Below are positions 36,304-45,857 of a DNA stretch of 64,000 bases, in pieces. The position numbers and the translations under genes are program-made. The notes beneath the pieces were generated by a model. The model was not told the DNA's origin and ran no database searches. It saw nothing but the letters and a program-made list of their open reading frames with translations. The DNA comes from Candidatus Accumulibacter phosphatis. GTDB taxonomy: Bacteria > Pseudomonadota > Gammaproteobacteria > Burkholderiales > Rhodocyclaceae. The DNA is taken from NCBI RefSeq assembly GCF_012939955.1, contig NZ_SPMY01000025.1:87878-151877 (forward strand), written 5' to 3'. How positions within the stretch are numbered: the first letter of the stretch is position 1; each line of letters opens with the position of its first letter.

Positions 36304-37008
36304 ATGACGGGCATGACGGAACAGACAATGTGGCTGATCGGTGGGGCGGCAGTGTTTGTCGCGGCCTTAATCGGGTTTTTCGTGGGCCGCAGCCCGCTCG
36401 GTGGAAAAACCAAACAAGTTGCGCTTCTGGAGGCGGAAGTGTCGCGCCAGCAGGAAGAAATCGCCGGTTACAAGCGTGATGTCGAGTCGCACTTCGACAA
36501 GACCGCAACTCTCGTCGCTTCGATGGCCGGCTCTTACAAGGACTTGTTCGAGCACCTGTCTTCAGGTTACGAACAGCTTTCGAGTGGTTCCGCGCGCCAA
36601 CTTTTCCGCGACCGGGTGGTGGGTCTGCTGGTGGGCAATGCGGGCGCTACGGCGGCCACGGATGTGACTCCTTCGGACAGGGTATCCGCTGCGCTTATCG
36701 CCGCTGGCGCGCAACCGCTTGAACGCGCCTCGATGGGGCAGGCTGAGGGTGCAGCAGCCGAATCCGAGCTGGAAAAGGCCATCGCAGCAGCCACTACTGA
36801 GGGTGCTCCGGCGCAGGCCGCGGAGAAGAGCAGTAGCGCAGGCTCGGCAACGCCAGCGGCCAATGCGAGCAAGCCCGATGGCGAAGAGAAAGCAGCAGCG
36901 GAAGAGCCGGCCGAGTCTGCGGAGAAGGCGGCTGGAGCTGCCGCTGAAGGTGGCCAGAAGGGCGCCGGGAAGGATGCCGGCAAGGGTGACAGCTCCGCCA
37001 GGTCGTGA
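36304..37008 (+). CDS. YhcB/ZapG-like (DUF1043) inner-membrane protein
   Basis: This protein has 234 residues. A single N-terminal membrane segment (MWLIGGAAVFVAALIGFFVG) is followed by a coiled coil (VALLEAEVSRQQEEIAGYKR, FDKTATLVASMAGSYKDLFEHL), the pattern of YhcB, which links envelope growth and cell division. The last 100 residues are Ala/Glu/Lys-rich and low in complexity, longer than in E. coli (132 residues). ATG 36304 is chosen for its GGAGG ribosome site; upstream starts would precede the membrane segment. Confidence 0.8.
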   Translation: MTGMTEQTMWLIGGAAVFVAALIGFFVGRSPLGGKTKQVALLEAEVSRQQEEIAGYKRDVESHFDKTATLVASMAGSYKDLFEHLSSGYEQLSSGSARQLFRDRVVGLLVGNAGATAATDVTPSDRVSAALIAAGAQPLERASMGQAEGAAAESELEKAIAAATTEGAPAQAAEKSSSAGSATPAANASKPDGEEKAAAEEPAESAEKAAGAAAEGGQKGAGKDAGKGDSSARS

Positions 37009-37026
37009 GTTTATTGCGCTCCCGCG

Positions 37027-37062
37027 CTCGCTCCCGCTCTCGCTCCCGCTCTCGCTCCCGCT
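37027..37062. repeat. 12-bp tandem repeat, three units
   Basis: Three exact units of CTCGCTCCCGCT lie just after the yhcB-like gene. Noncoding. Confidence 0.85.
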
Positions 37063-37110
37063 CCTGATCCCCGGGACAGGAAGCGCAGCCGCCCGGGAAT
37101 CGCCATGCGG

Positions 37111-37142
37111 GTGAATGAGTGAATGGGTGAATGGGTGAATGC
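37111..37142. repeat. 8-bp tandem repeat, four units
   Basis: Four units of GTGAATGG (first and last differ at the final base). Noncoding, between two convergent genes. Confidence 0.85.
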
Positions 37143-37244
37143 GCGAGGAGCGCACAAGCCAGCCGCTCAATGACCACGCCCGGCACGGGCCGGGCGCGTT
37201 CGTCACCTGCATGAGGTCGAAGATGCGCTCGCTGCGCCTGCCGC

Positions 37245-38594
37245 TCAGAGGCTGGAGATGAAAACCACCAGCACGCCGATCGGGGCCACGAAGCGGGTGA
37301 TCAGATTCCACAGCACGAAGCCGCCGCTGCTCAGGCCGAGTTCTTCGCGCACGCTCTCGGCTTTGAGGCACCAGCCGACGAAGACGATGGCGCCGAGGGC
37401 AGTCAGTGGCAGCAGGAACTTGCTGGTCATCTTGTCGAGCAGGTCGAAGATGTTGTTGCCAAAGATCAGCACATCGCTCCACAGGTTGAACGACAACAGC
37501 GCGGCGATGCCCAGCGCCCAGGTGGCGACACCGGCCACCAGCGTCGCGCCGATACGGCTCAGGGGGGTGCGTTCTTCAAGCAGCTCGACCGAGGGTTCGA
37601 GCAGCGAGATGGCCGAGGTCAGCGCGGCGAAAGTGAGCAGTGCGAAGAACATCACGCCGAGAAGCAGCCCGCCAGTGACCTTGCCGAAGACCAGCGGCAG
37701 GGTGACGAAGACCAGGCCCGGTCCGGCTGCCGGGTCGAGTCCGTTGGCAAAGACGATCGGGAAAATCGCCAGCCCGGCAGCCAGGGCAATCACCGTGTCC
37801 ATGATCGCCACCGTGCGTGCGGCGCGCAGCAGGTCCACCTGCTGCCCGAGGTAGGAACCGTAGGCAATCATGATGCCCATGCCCAGTGACAGCGTGAAGA
37901 AGGCGTGGCCCAGCGCCGCGAGGAGGACCGCGCCGGTGAGTTTGGCGAAGTCGGGCGCGAACAGATAGGCGAGTGCCTGCGCAAAGCCGTCGGAGGCTGC
38001 GCCGTAACCGACCATCAGCGCCAGCAGGATGCCCAGAGTCGGCATCAGGATGCGCGACGCGCGTTCGAGGCCGCCGGCAACTCCCATCGCCACCACCCCG
38101 ACGGTCAGCCCCATGAATACCGTGTGCCAGGTCAGCAAAGTGCCGGGATCGGCCAGCATGTTCGAGAAGGCGGCGTCCGCCGTCTCCTTGCCCATGCCGT
38201 TGAAGCTACCGCTGCCGGCATCGATCAGGTAGGACAGTGCCCAGCCGCCGATGACGCTGTAGAAGGAGAGGATCAGGAAGCCGGCCAGGGTACCGCTGAC
38301 GCCGACCATCACCCAGGCCTTGCTGCGGCCGTTGCTGCGTGCCAGGTCGGCCATGGCGTTGATCGGGTTCTCCTGCGCGCGCCGGCCGATCAACCACTCG
38401 GCGACGATGATCGGCAGGCCGATCAGCGCAATGCAGACCAGATAGACGGCGACGAAGGCCGCGCCACCACTCTGCCCGACCATGTACGGGAATTTCCAGA
38501 TATTGCCCAGGCCAACCGCTGAACCCACTGCGGCGAGCACGAAGCCCATGCGCGACGACCACTGTCCGTGGTGTCCTTTCTTCATCACTGACAT
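37245..38594 (-). CDS. Sodium-dependent transporter, NSS/SNF family
   Basis: This protein has 449 residues with about 12 membrane segments. The NSS signature GSAVGLGNIWKFPYMVGQSG lies in the first helix, where it binds sodium and substrate. NSS proteins import amino acids or related compounds with Na+. The neighbouring amino-acid dehydrogenase and 2-oxoacid oxidoreductase suggest a branched-chain or aromatic amino acid as substrate (inference). The start is ATG 38594 after GGAGAG; the leader contains dispersed repeat copy E. Confidence 0.92.
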   Translation of the reverse strand: MSVMKKGHHGQWSSRMGFVLAAVGSAVGLGNIWKFPYMVGQSGGAAFVAVYLVCIALIGLPIIVAEWLIGRRAQENPINAMADLARSNGRSKAWVMVGVSGTLAGFLILSFYSVIGGWALSYLIDAGSGSFNGMGKETADAAFSNMLADPGTLLTWHTVFMGLTVGVVAMGVAGGLERASRILMPTLGILLALMVGYGAASDGFAQALAYLFAPDFAKLTGAVLLAALGHAFFTLSLGMGIMIAYGSYLGQQVDLLRAARTVAIMDTVIALAAGLAIFPIVFANGLDPAAGPGLVFVTLPLVFGKVTGGLLLGVMFFALLTFAALTSAISLLEPSVELLEERTPLSRIGATLVAGVATWALGIAALLSFNLWSDVLIFGNNIFDLLDKMTSKFLLPLTALGAIVFVGWCLKAESVREELGLSSGGFVLWNLITRFVAPIGVLVVFISSL

Positions 38595-38605
38595 GTCTCT
38601 CCTTC

Positions 38606-38807
38606 AATGTGAAAGTCGCGTAAGCGACTCGCGAACCTCCCTTCTCCCCCTGCGGGAGAAGGGCCGGGGGTGGGGCGGGGAATTCAGGGAGCATGCTCGC
38701 TGCCCGGCGAACGATTCCGGCGTGCAAGCAGGAATGCGCAGTGCAAGTGAGAGAGGGACGGTCATGACTTTCATCATCCCGGCTATCTCGACTGTCATGA
38801 CCGTTAG
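38606..38807 (-). repeat. Dispersed structured repeat, copy E (long form, inverted)
   Basis: Read on the minus strand it runs CTAACGGTCATGACAG through the ATTC...GCCGGAAT module and both hairpins to CACATT. It lies between two minus-strand genes. Its first bases supply the TAA stop of the dehydrogenase gene at 38804-38806. Confidence 0.9.
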
Positions 38808-39859
38808 CGCTTGAAGCGCTCTTCGGCAAGCGCGTCAGCCACTTCGCCGGTAGGCCGTGCTTCCTTGTCGGCACGTTCGAAAATCTCCAGCAGCGTGGCG
38901 TGGATACCTTCCAAATGACGCAGCAGGGCAGGGCGGTCGAAACCGATCCTTTCGTGATAAATGTCGATGATCCCGCCGGCATTGATCACGTAGTCCGGCG
39001 CGTAGAGGATGCCGCGGCGCATCAGCTCGCTGCCGTGGCGCACTTCGGCCAGTTGATTGTTGGCGGCGCCGGCGACGATGCTGGCGCGCAGCTGCGGGAT
39101 CGTCTCGTCGTTGAGAATGGCGCCCATGGCGCAGGGGGCGAAGACGTCCACGTCGGCGGCGTAGATGGCTTCCGGGGCCAGCGCGCGGGCGCCCAGCTCC
39201 TCGCGCGCACGCACCAGGTTGTCTTCATGGATGTCGGCGACCCACAGTTGCGCGCCGGCGTCCGTGAGCTGGCGGGCGAGGTCGAAACCGACGTTGCCGA
39301 CACCCTGGATGGCGACCCGCAGGCCGTCGAGTGAATCACGGCCGAGCTTGCGCTTGACCGCTGCCCTGATGCCGAAAAAAGTGCCGTAGGCGGTGGCCGG
39401 CGAGGGGTCGCCGCTGCGCATGCCTTCGGCCTCGTGCGACGGCTTGTCGATGATGCCGGCGACGTGCGGCGTGCGTTCGGCGAGATATTTCATGTCGGCG
39501 ACGTTGGTGCCCGAGTCCTCGGCGGCGACGTAGCGGCCGTTGAGCTGGTTGAGCGAGCGCGCGAAGGCGTCGAGCAGGGCCGGCGTCTTGTCGGTGCGCG
39601 GATTGCCGATGATCACCGACTTGCCGCCGCCGAGCTGGAGGCCGGCCAGGGCCGATTTGTAGGTCATGCCGCGCGACAGGCGCAGGACGTCGCGGATGGC
39701 ATCGTCTTCGCTGGCGTAGTGCCACATGCGGCAGCCGCCGAGCGCCGGGCCGAGATTGGAGTTGTGCACCGCGATGATGGCTTTCAGGCCGCTGGCGTCG
39801 TCGCTGCAGAAAACCACTTGTTCGTGATCGGCAAAATCACGCAGGGAAAAAACGGACAT
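38804..39859 (-). CDS. Leucine/valine dehydrogenase (Glu/Leu/Phe/Val family)
   Basis: This protein has 351 residues. The active-site loop [13 protein letters not shown] carries the catalytic Lys, preceded by [10 protein letters not shown]. The second half has the NAD-binding [13 protein letters not shown] and the N-A-G-G-I segment ([10 protein letters not shown]) typical of leucine dehydrogenase. It would oxidatively deaminate branched-chain amino acids to 2-oxo acids with NAD+. ATG 39859 follows GAAGGAA; a start at 39901 would add 14 non-homologous residues. Its 2-oxo acid products are plausible substrates for the oxidoreductase encoded next door. Confidence 0.88.
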   Translation of the reverse strand: MSVFSLRDFADHEQVVFCSDDASGLKAIIAVHNSNLGPALGGCRMWHYASEDDAIRDVLRLSRGMTYKSALAGLQLGGGKSVIIGNPRTDKTPALLDAFARSLNQLNGRYVAAEDSGTNVADMKYLAERTPHVAGIIDKPSHEAEGMRSGDPSPATAYGTFFGIRAAVKRKLGRDSLDGLRVAIQGVGNVGFDLARQLTDAGAQLWVADIHEDNLVRAREELGARALAPEAIYAADVDVFAPCAMGAILNDETIPQLRASIVAGAANNQLAEVRHGSELMRRGILYAPDYVINAGGIIDIYHERIGFDRPALLRHLEGIHATLLEIFERADKEARPTGEVADALAEERFKR

Positions 39860-39958
39860 GGCAAATTCCTTCGTTGTTGGTGAGGGATGGCGCAATCCCA
39901 CCGCGGTCGCTCGTGGCGACGCGGGCGGTGGGGGGCCAGCTGCTGAAGCGACTGTCGA

Positions 39959-42900
39959 TCAGGCCGAGACTTTGCTCGCCGGGAAGTGCGGCATGCGCTG
40001 CACGCCCGGCAAGCTCTCGCCATTGAAGCGTGCGAGCAAACTCTTCTGCTGCGCACGGGCGTGCTCGATATAGCGTTCGCGGATGTGGCCGAAGCCACGC
40101 ACCTGCTCGGGCAGGCTGGCCAGTTCGACGGCCAGTTCGTGCTTGCTGGTCGTCAGTCCGGCGAGCAGGGTTTCGATCAGTGCCTCGTAGTCGGCGATCA
40201 ACTGACGATCGAGCTTGCGCTCGGCGCTGCGCGCAAAAATGTCGAAGCGGCCGCCGCGCAGGTGCTTGTAGCCGGCCAGGATACGCATCGCCTTGAGCAT
40301 CCACGGGCCGTAAGTGCGCTTCCTGAGCTGCCCGGTGGCCGGGTCCTTGCTGGCCAGCAGCGGCGGTGCGAGGTGGAAAACCAGCTTGTAGTCGCCTTCG
40401 AACTGCGCCTCGACGCTCTTGAGGAAGGCGCTGTTGGTATATAGCCGCGCCACTTCGTACTCGTCCTTGTAGGCGAGCAGCTTGTAGTAGCCGCGGGCGA
40501 CGGCTTCGCGGAGCAGCGAGATTCCCGGCGTCAGCGCTTCTTCGGCGGCGCGTACGCGCTTGAGCAGCGCCAGGTAACGCTCGGCGTAGGCGGCGTCCTG
40601 ATATTCGGTGAGTTGCTCCTGGCGGCGGGCAATCAACTCGTCGACGCTGGTCGACAGGCGGTGGTGGTCGGGTATATATGCGGGTTGCGCGGCTTTGACC
40701 ACCGCCGCCCTATCGACTGCCGCGACGCGGCCCCACTGGAAGGCCGTGCTGTTGGAAGCGACCGCCGCGGCGTTGATCTCGATGGCGCGCAGGATGGCCG
40801 CGCGTGACAAGGGCACCAGGCCTTTCTGCCAGGCGAAACCGAGCATGAACAGGTTGGTGGCGATGGCGTCGCCCATGATTGCCGTCGCCAGTTGCGAAGC
40901 TTCGAGAAAATCGGCGCTCTCGCTGCCGACGGCGTCGGCAATGCGCGCCTCCATGCCGTCCTGCGGGAACTGCGGGTCCGGGTGGGCGACGACGTCACCG
41001 CTGCGCGCCTGTGCCGCAAAGCCGCGCACGAAGTCGCTGGTCGTGCTCTGGTCACGGTTGATGACCACGCGGGTGTGGCCGGCGCGCATCTTGGCGATCG
41101 ACTCGTCGCTGGCGGCAACGACCAGGTCGCAGGCGATGACCGCGTTGGCTTCGCCAGCGGCGACCCGCGCCGCGTAGAGTTGCTCCTGGCGGTCGGCGAT
41201 GCGCACATGCGACCATACTGCGCCGCCTTTCTGCGCCAGTCCGGCCATGTCGAGGACCAGCACGCCCTTGCTTTCGAGGTGCGCGGCCATGCCCAGCAGG
41301 GCGCCGATGGTCACCACGCCGGTGCCGCCGACGCCGGTGATGAGCATGCTCCACGCTTCGCCGTGGCGGGCAATGCCGGCTCGGGCAGTTGCGCGAAGAG
41401 GGCTTCGCTCGGCGTCGCTGCCTGGCCTTTTTTCAGTGCGCCGCCTTCGACGGTCACGAAACTCGGGCAAAAGCCCTTGATGCAGGAGAAATCCTTGTTG
41501 CAGGCCGATTGATCGATGGCTCGCTTGCGGCCGAACTCGGTTTCGACGGCGACCACCGACATGCAGTTGGATTTTTCGGAGCAGTCGCCGCAGCCTTCGC
41601 AGACCAGATCGTTGATCAGCACCCGCTTCGCCGGATCGGGAAACTTGCCGCGCTTGCGACGGCGGCGCTTCTCGGCGGCACAGGTCTGGTCGTAGATGAT
41701 TGCCGTCGTGCCCGGCACGCTGCGCAGTTCGCGCTGCACCGTGTCCAGCTCGTCGCGATGGCGCACCGGCGTACCCGACGGCAGCGCCAAGGCACCGCTG
41801 TACTTCTGCGGCTCGTCGGTAACCACGACGATGCTCCTGATGCCCTCGGCAGCGATCTGGCGGGCGATGATCGGTACGCTCAGCGGGCCGTCGTGCGGCT
41901 GCCCGCCGGTCATGGCGACGGCGTCGTTATAGAGAATCTTGTAGGTGATGTTCACCCCGGCGGCGATTGACTGGCGGATGGCGAGCAGGCCGGAGTGGAA
42001 ATAGGTGCCGTCGCCGAGGTTGGCAAAGACGTGCTGCGTGCTGGTGAACGGTGACTGACCGACCCAGGCGACGCCTTCACCGCCCATCTGGCAGAAGGTC
42101 TGCGTCGATTCCGGCGACAGCCAGGTGGCCATGTAGTGGCAACCGATGCCGGCCAGCGCGCGCGAGCCTTGCGGAACTTTGGTCGAGGTGTTGTGCGGAC
42201 AGCCCGAGCAGTAGTGCGGAATGCGGGAAATGGCGCGGTTCGGCTTGGCCAGCGCGGCTTCTTTTTCTTCCAGGAAGGCCAGGCGCGCGGCGACGCGCTC
42301 GGAGGTGTAGTAGATGGCGATGCGCGCGGCGATGACGCGGGCGATCATCGCCGGCGTCAGCTCGCCGGCCGCGGGGAGCAGCCATTCCGAGTGCGGTAGC
42401 GACCATTCCCCTTTCTCGTCGAACTTGCCGATGACACGTGGTCGCGCGGATTCGCTCCAGTTGTAGAGTTCTTCCTTGATCTGGTATTCGAGGAACTGGC
42501 GCTTCTCCTCGATGACCAGGATCTCTTCCAGCCCTTCGGCGAAGTGGCGAATCCCTTCGGCCTCCAGCGGCCAGACCATGCTCACCTTGTACAGGCGCAG
42601 GCCGATTTTTGCCGCTACGGCGTCGTCGATGCCGAGGTCTTCGAGGGCCTGGCGCACATCGAGATAGCTCTTGCCGCTGGTGACGATGCCCAGGCGCGCG
42701 TTCGGGCTGTCGATGATCACCTTGTTCAGCTGGTTGGCACGGCAATAGGCCAGCGCGGCGTAGAGCTTGTGGTGCAGCAGGCGCTTTTCCTGTACCAGCG
42801 GCGGATCGGGCCAGCGCAGGTTGAGTCCGCCGGCGGGCAGCTTGAAGTCGGCGGGAATGACGGTTTCGACGGCGAAGGGGTCGACATTCACCGCGGCCGA

Positions 42901-43572
42901 GGTCTCGACGGTGTCGGCGAGCGCCTTGAAGGCTACCCAGCAGCCCGAGTAGCGCGACAGCGCGAATCCGTGGATGCCCAGGTCCAGGTATTCCTGGATG
43001 TCGGCGGGTGCCAGCACCGGCATCATCAGCGCCTTGAAGACGTGCTCGGTCTGGTGCGGCAGCGTCGAGGACTTGGCCGCGTGGTCGTCGCCGGCAATCG
43101 CCAGCACGCCGCCGTATCTCGAGCTGCCCGCGGCGTTGGCGTGACGAAAGACGTCGCCGCTGCGATCGACGCCCGGCCCCTTGCCATACCACATGGCGAA
43201 AACGCCGTCGCAAGTCGCGTTCTGGTCCAGCGTGACCTGCTGCGTGCCCCACACCGCGGTCGCTGCCAGGTCTTCGTTGAGCCCGGCCTGGAAGTGGATA
43301 TGCAGGGGTTCGAGAAATTTCTTCGCGCGCCAGAACTCGTGGTCGACGTTGCCCAGCGGCGAGCCGCGGTAGCCACTGACAAAGCCGGCGGTGTTCAGCC
43401 CGGCGCGTTCGTCGCGCGCACGTTGCAGCATCGGCAGACGCACCAGCGCTTGTGTTCCGTTGAGGTAGACGCGGCCGCTGGCCAACTGATACTTGTCATC
43501 CAGTGCGACGCTGCGCAGTGCGCTGTGTTCGCTGTGTTCGCTATCGTCAGCGTTCTTCGGCGATGCATCCAT
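39959..43572 (-). CDS. Fused indolepyruvate ferredoxin oxidoreductase, one frameshift
   Basis: Two adjoining frames (41311-43572 and 39959-41470) together give about 1,200 residues, the length of the fused alpha-TPP-gamma enzyme. The first part has the TPP-dependent core (HYCSGCPHNTSTKVPQGSRA, GGEGVAWVGQ, NLGDGTYFHSG) and ferredoxin-type Cys clusters (CEGCGDCSEKSNC). The second begins WSMLITGVGGTGVVTIGALL, the gamma domain. The frame breaks near 41362, where one added C (CCACGG to CCACCGG) restores a continuous protein. The enzyme decarboxylates aryl or other 2-oxo acids to acyl-CoA with reduction of ferredoxin. A divergent LysR gene lies 106 nt away. Confidence 0.88.
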
Positions 43573-43601
43573 GTGGCTGTCTCCTCGATGGACGGGTCAT
43601 T

Positions 43602-43678
43602 CTGATTTTGAGAGATGATAGGAAATCGTTGTGCTATTGTAAAATCACAAAAACGCACGCGAGATATCAGAAAATCAG
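43602..43678. promoter_or_regulatory. Divergent LysR-type control region
   Basis: The gap between the divergent oxidoreductase and LysR genes is AT-rich compared with its surroundings. It contains an inverted pair, CTGATTTT (43602-43609) and AAAATCAG (43671-43678), which would suit a LysR dimer or tetramer. The second arm abuts the LysR start codon. Binding is inferred. Confidence 0.5.
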
Positions 43679-44584
43679 ATGACAAGCGACGTCACCCTGC
43701 GCCAGTTACGCTATTTCGCGGCCGCTGCCGAGAGCGGTCAGTTCTCGATGGCGGCCGCGAGCCTGTTCGTTTCGCAGTCGGCGATCACCAACGCCGTCCT
43801 CCTCCTTGAAGACCGGCTGGGGGTCAGATTGTTCGATCGCAAGCCGCACGGCGTCGCGCTCACTGCCGAGGGGCACAGCTTCTATCAGCACGCGCGGCAC
43901 ATTCTCGACTCGCTGCAGGACGCTCTGCGCGAACCGCGCTTTCGCATCAACGATCTGCACGGCGCGATCCGCATCGCCGCCACCTATTCCGTACTCGGCT
44001 ATTTCCTGCCGCCGCTGTTCGCCCGTTTTCGCGCCAACTACCCGGACATCGATTTCGACCTGCACGACATCGGCCGGCGCAAGGTCGAAGCGGCGGTGCT
44101 CTCCGGCGACCTGGAACTGGGAGTGGTGATCCTCTCCAACGTCGAGGATCGTGAGCGTTTCGGCCACCACGTCCTGATGCGTTCACGACGTCAGCTGTGG
44201 GCCGCCGCCGGTCACCCGGTGCTGGAAGAGCCTTATCCCGCGCTGGCCGACGTCGCCCGTCAGCCCTACATCCTGCTCACCGTCGACGAGGGCGAGGAAT
44301 CGAATCGCCGCTACTGGACCGACAACGGCCTCAGCCCGAACATCGCTTTCCGCACCAACGGTATGGAGGCCCTGCGCGGCCTGGTGGCGCACGGTTTCGG
44401 GGTGACCATCCTCAGCGACATGGTCTATCGCCCGTGGTCGCTAGAAGGCAAGAAAATCGAAGCGCGCCCGATTCTCGATGCCATCCCGCATCTGGAGGTC
44501 GGCTTGATCTGGGCGAAAGACGCGGCGCTCGCCGAGCCGGCCGAAGCACTGCGGCAGTTTCTGATCCAGGCCTGCGGAAACTGA
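43679..44584 (+). CDS. LysR-family transcriptional regulator
   Basis: This protein has 301 residues. The N-terminal winged helix (residues 6-65: LRQLRYFAAAAESGQFSMAA ... SQSAITNAVLLLEDRLGVRL) is followed by a periplasmic-binding-protein-like effector domain (residues 95-295). Divergent transcription from the indolepyruvate oxidoreductase gene suggests that it controls that gene in response to an amino-acid catabolite. No effector can be read from the sequence. Confidence 0.93.
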   Translation: MTSDVTLRQLRYFAAAAESGQFSMAAASLFVSQSAITNAVLLLEDRLGVRLFDRKPHGVALTAEGHSFYQHARHILDSLQDALREPRFRINDLHGAIRIAATYSVLGYFLPPLFARFRANYPDIDFDLHDIGRRKVEAAVLSGDLELGVVILSNVEDRERFGHHVLMRSRRQLWAAAGHPVLEEPYPALADVARQPYILLTVDEGEESNRRYWTDNGLSPNIAFRTNGMEALRGLVAHGFGVTILSDMVYRPWSLEGKKIEARPILDAIPHLEVGLIWAKDAALAEPAEALRQFLIQACGN

Positions 44585-44630
44585 TTCGAACGGCTCACCG
44601 ACCGTCAGCCGGCTCGCAGGGCTGATTCGA

Positions 44631-44780
44631 TCAGGGTTCTGGCCAGCCGCAACTCTGTCGGGCGCGAAATTCGATGAGATTGGCTTGGAGGCGGTCGCAG
44701 AGAGCCATCAGTTCGTCGACTTTGGCGACGATGCGATGCTGTTCGGCGACGAGAGGGAGTCCGAAGCGGAACGTGAACAG
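44631..44780 (-). pseudogene. HsdS C-terminal remnant (type I restriction specificity subunit)
   Basis: The minus strand reads FGLPLVAEQHRIVAKVDELM and then ALCDRLQANL, the conserved C-terminal helix region of HsdS proteins. The upstream sequence breaks up into an 8-bp tandem repeat (CAAGAATG x3, 44831-44854), and no target-recognition domain, hsdM or hsdR is present. It is a relic of a restriction-modification locus, lying beside a toxin-antitoxin pair. Confidence 0.65.
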
Positions 44781-44915
44781 CTTGTCGGATTGACGCTTGC
44801 ATGTTCCGTGCGTGGCGCGTTGTACCAGAGCAAGAATGCAAGAATGCAAGAATGCGCGTCTGGACGCCATTCGGTGCCCCGGCGATGAGGCCGAGGTGCT
44901 CGAGCAGCTGGGCGC

Positions 44916-45341
44916 TCATGTGGATGCGTCTTCCAGCAGCGCGATCTGGCCGAAATGCGCCGCCTTGTCGTAGTAGCGCCGGTCGGCGGTAACGAAGGTG
45001 GCGTCCGTCTCCAGGGCAGTGGCGTGGTAAAGGGTGTCGAACAGGTGGTGGTTGAGAGTCTGCGCAAGGTCGATGGCGCGGCGGTATACGGTAGTGGTGT
45101 CGATGAATTCGATGCCTTCGAGGAGGCTGAGGTCGTCGAGGCTGTCGGCAGCGAGTGTCGGCGCGCGGCGGACCATTACGCCGGCAATCTCGGCTTTCCA
45201 GTGCGCGGGCTGCGCAAACGACACGTCTCCCGCTTTCAGCTGGAGGAGGAAATCAAGCGCTTCGAGCGTGTCGGTTTCGTCGCCGGCGTCGGGCAGAAAC
45301 CACTTGACCGCGACGCTGGCGTCGATGACCAGACGCTTCAT
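44916..45341 (-). CDS. PIN-domain ribonuclease toxin (VapC-like)
   Basis: This protein has 141 residues. The PIN acidic residues are visible: VIDASVAVKW (first Asp), the HWKAEIAGV Glu, FDTLYHATAL (Asp) and FVTADRRYY (Asp). VapC-type toxins cleave tRNA or rRNA when freed from their antitoxin. ATG 45341 overlaps the stop of the upstream antitoxin by 4 nt, which supports a functional pair. Confidence 0.85.
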   Translation of the reverse strand: MKRLVIDASVAVKWFLPDAGDETDTLEALDFLLQLKAGDVSFAQPAHWKAEIAGVMVRRAPTLAADSLDDLSLLEGIEFIDTTTVYRRAIDLAQTLNHHLFDTLYHATALETDATFVTADRRYYDKAAHFGQIALLEDAST

Positions 45342-45604
45342 CGCCGCGGAATTCCGTGTGTGGCGTCGGGTTCGCCGCGATTTTCATCACGCAACTGGAG
45401 AATTTCCGCTGTCGAGGTCGGCACGGCCGTCAGCCTGCGCAGCAGGATGCGCTTGATCGCTTGATCGCTCTGCTGCTTGCGTTCTTCCCTGGCGATGGCT
45501 TCATCGAGCAGTTGGGCGACGATGGAGCTCTTGTTCCTGTCGGCGAACATCCGGTTGAAGCGCTCCTTGATGTCGTCGGGGATGCTGAAGTTCATGGTGG
45601 CCAT
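45338..45604 (-). CDS. Antitoxin partner of the PIN toxin, ribbon-helix-helix type
   Basis: This protein has 88 residues. The N-terminus MATMNFSIPDDIKERFNRMF has the beta-strand then helix layout of RHH DNA-binding antitoxins, and the rest is charged and helical, suited to wrapping the toxin. It lies upstream of, and overlaps, the VapC-like gene. A perfect inverted repeat upstream is the likely autoregulatory operator. Confidence 0.75.
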   Translation of the reverse strand: MATMNFSIPDDIKERFNRMFADRNKSSIVAQLLDEAIAREERKQQSDQAIKRILLRRLTAVPTSTAEILQLRDENRGEPDATHGIPRR

Positions 45605-45616
45605 GACGCCCTCCGG

Positions 45617-45635
45617 TTGTTGATATCTTCAACAA
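45617..45635. promoter_or_regulatory. Inverted-repeat operator of the VapBC-like pair
   Basis: TTGTTGA and TCAACAA are separated by 5 nt, 13 nt upstream of the antitoxin start. This is the usual place and form for an RHH antitoxin operator. Confidence 0.6.
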
Positions 45636-45857
45636 TCAGGGTAGCGCTTGCCGAAGCGGACGGCAAGCGGGGCGCGCATTTTAGTCACCACGCGCGCGGC
45701 TTTGATCACCAGTAGAGCTACGGTCTTGGGCAAGTCCTGATTCATCGTTTGCACTTTCCAGTCGAGCTCGCTGTTGTGTTCATGAATCCGATTGACACGA
45801 CGATTGGCGCGCACCTAGGATGGACCAAATTCACGATCAGGCGCGGTATCCTCAGCT

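Noticed and set aside
45629-45814. 61-codon minus-strand frame upstream of mmsA
   Set aside because: No ribosome site, no homology, and it overlaps the antitoxin operator region.
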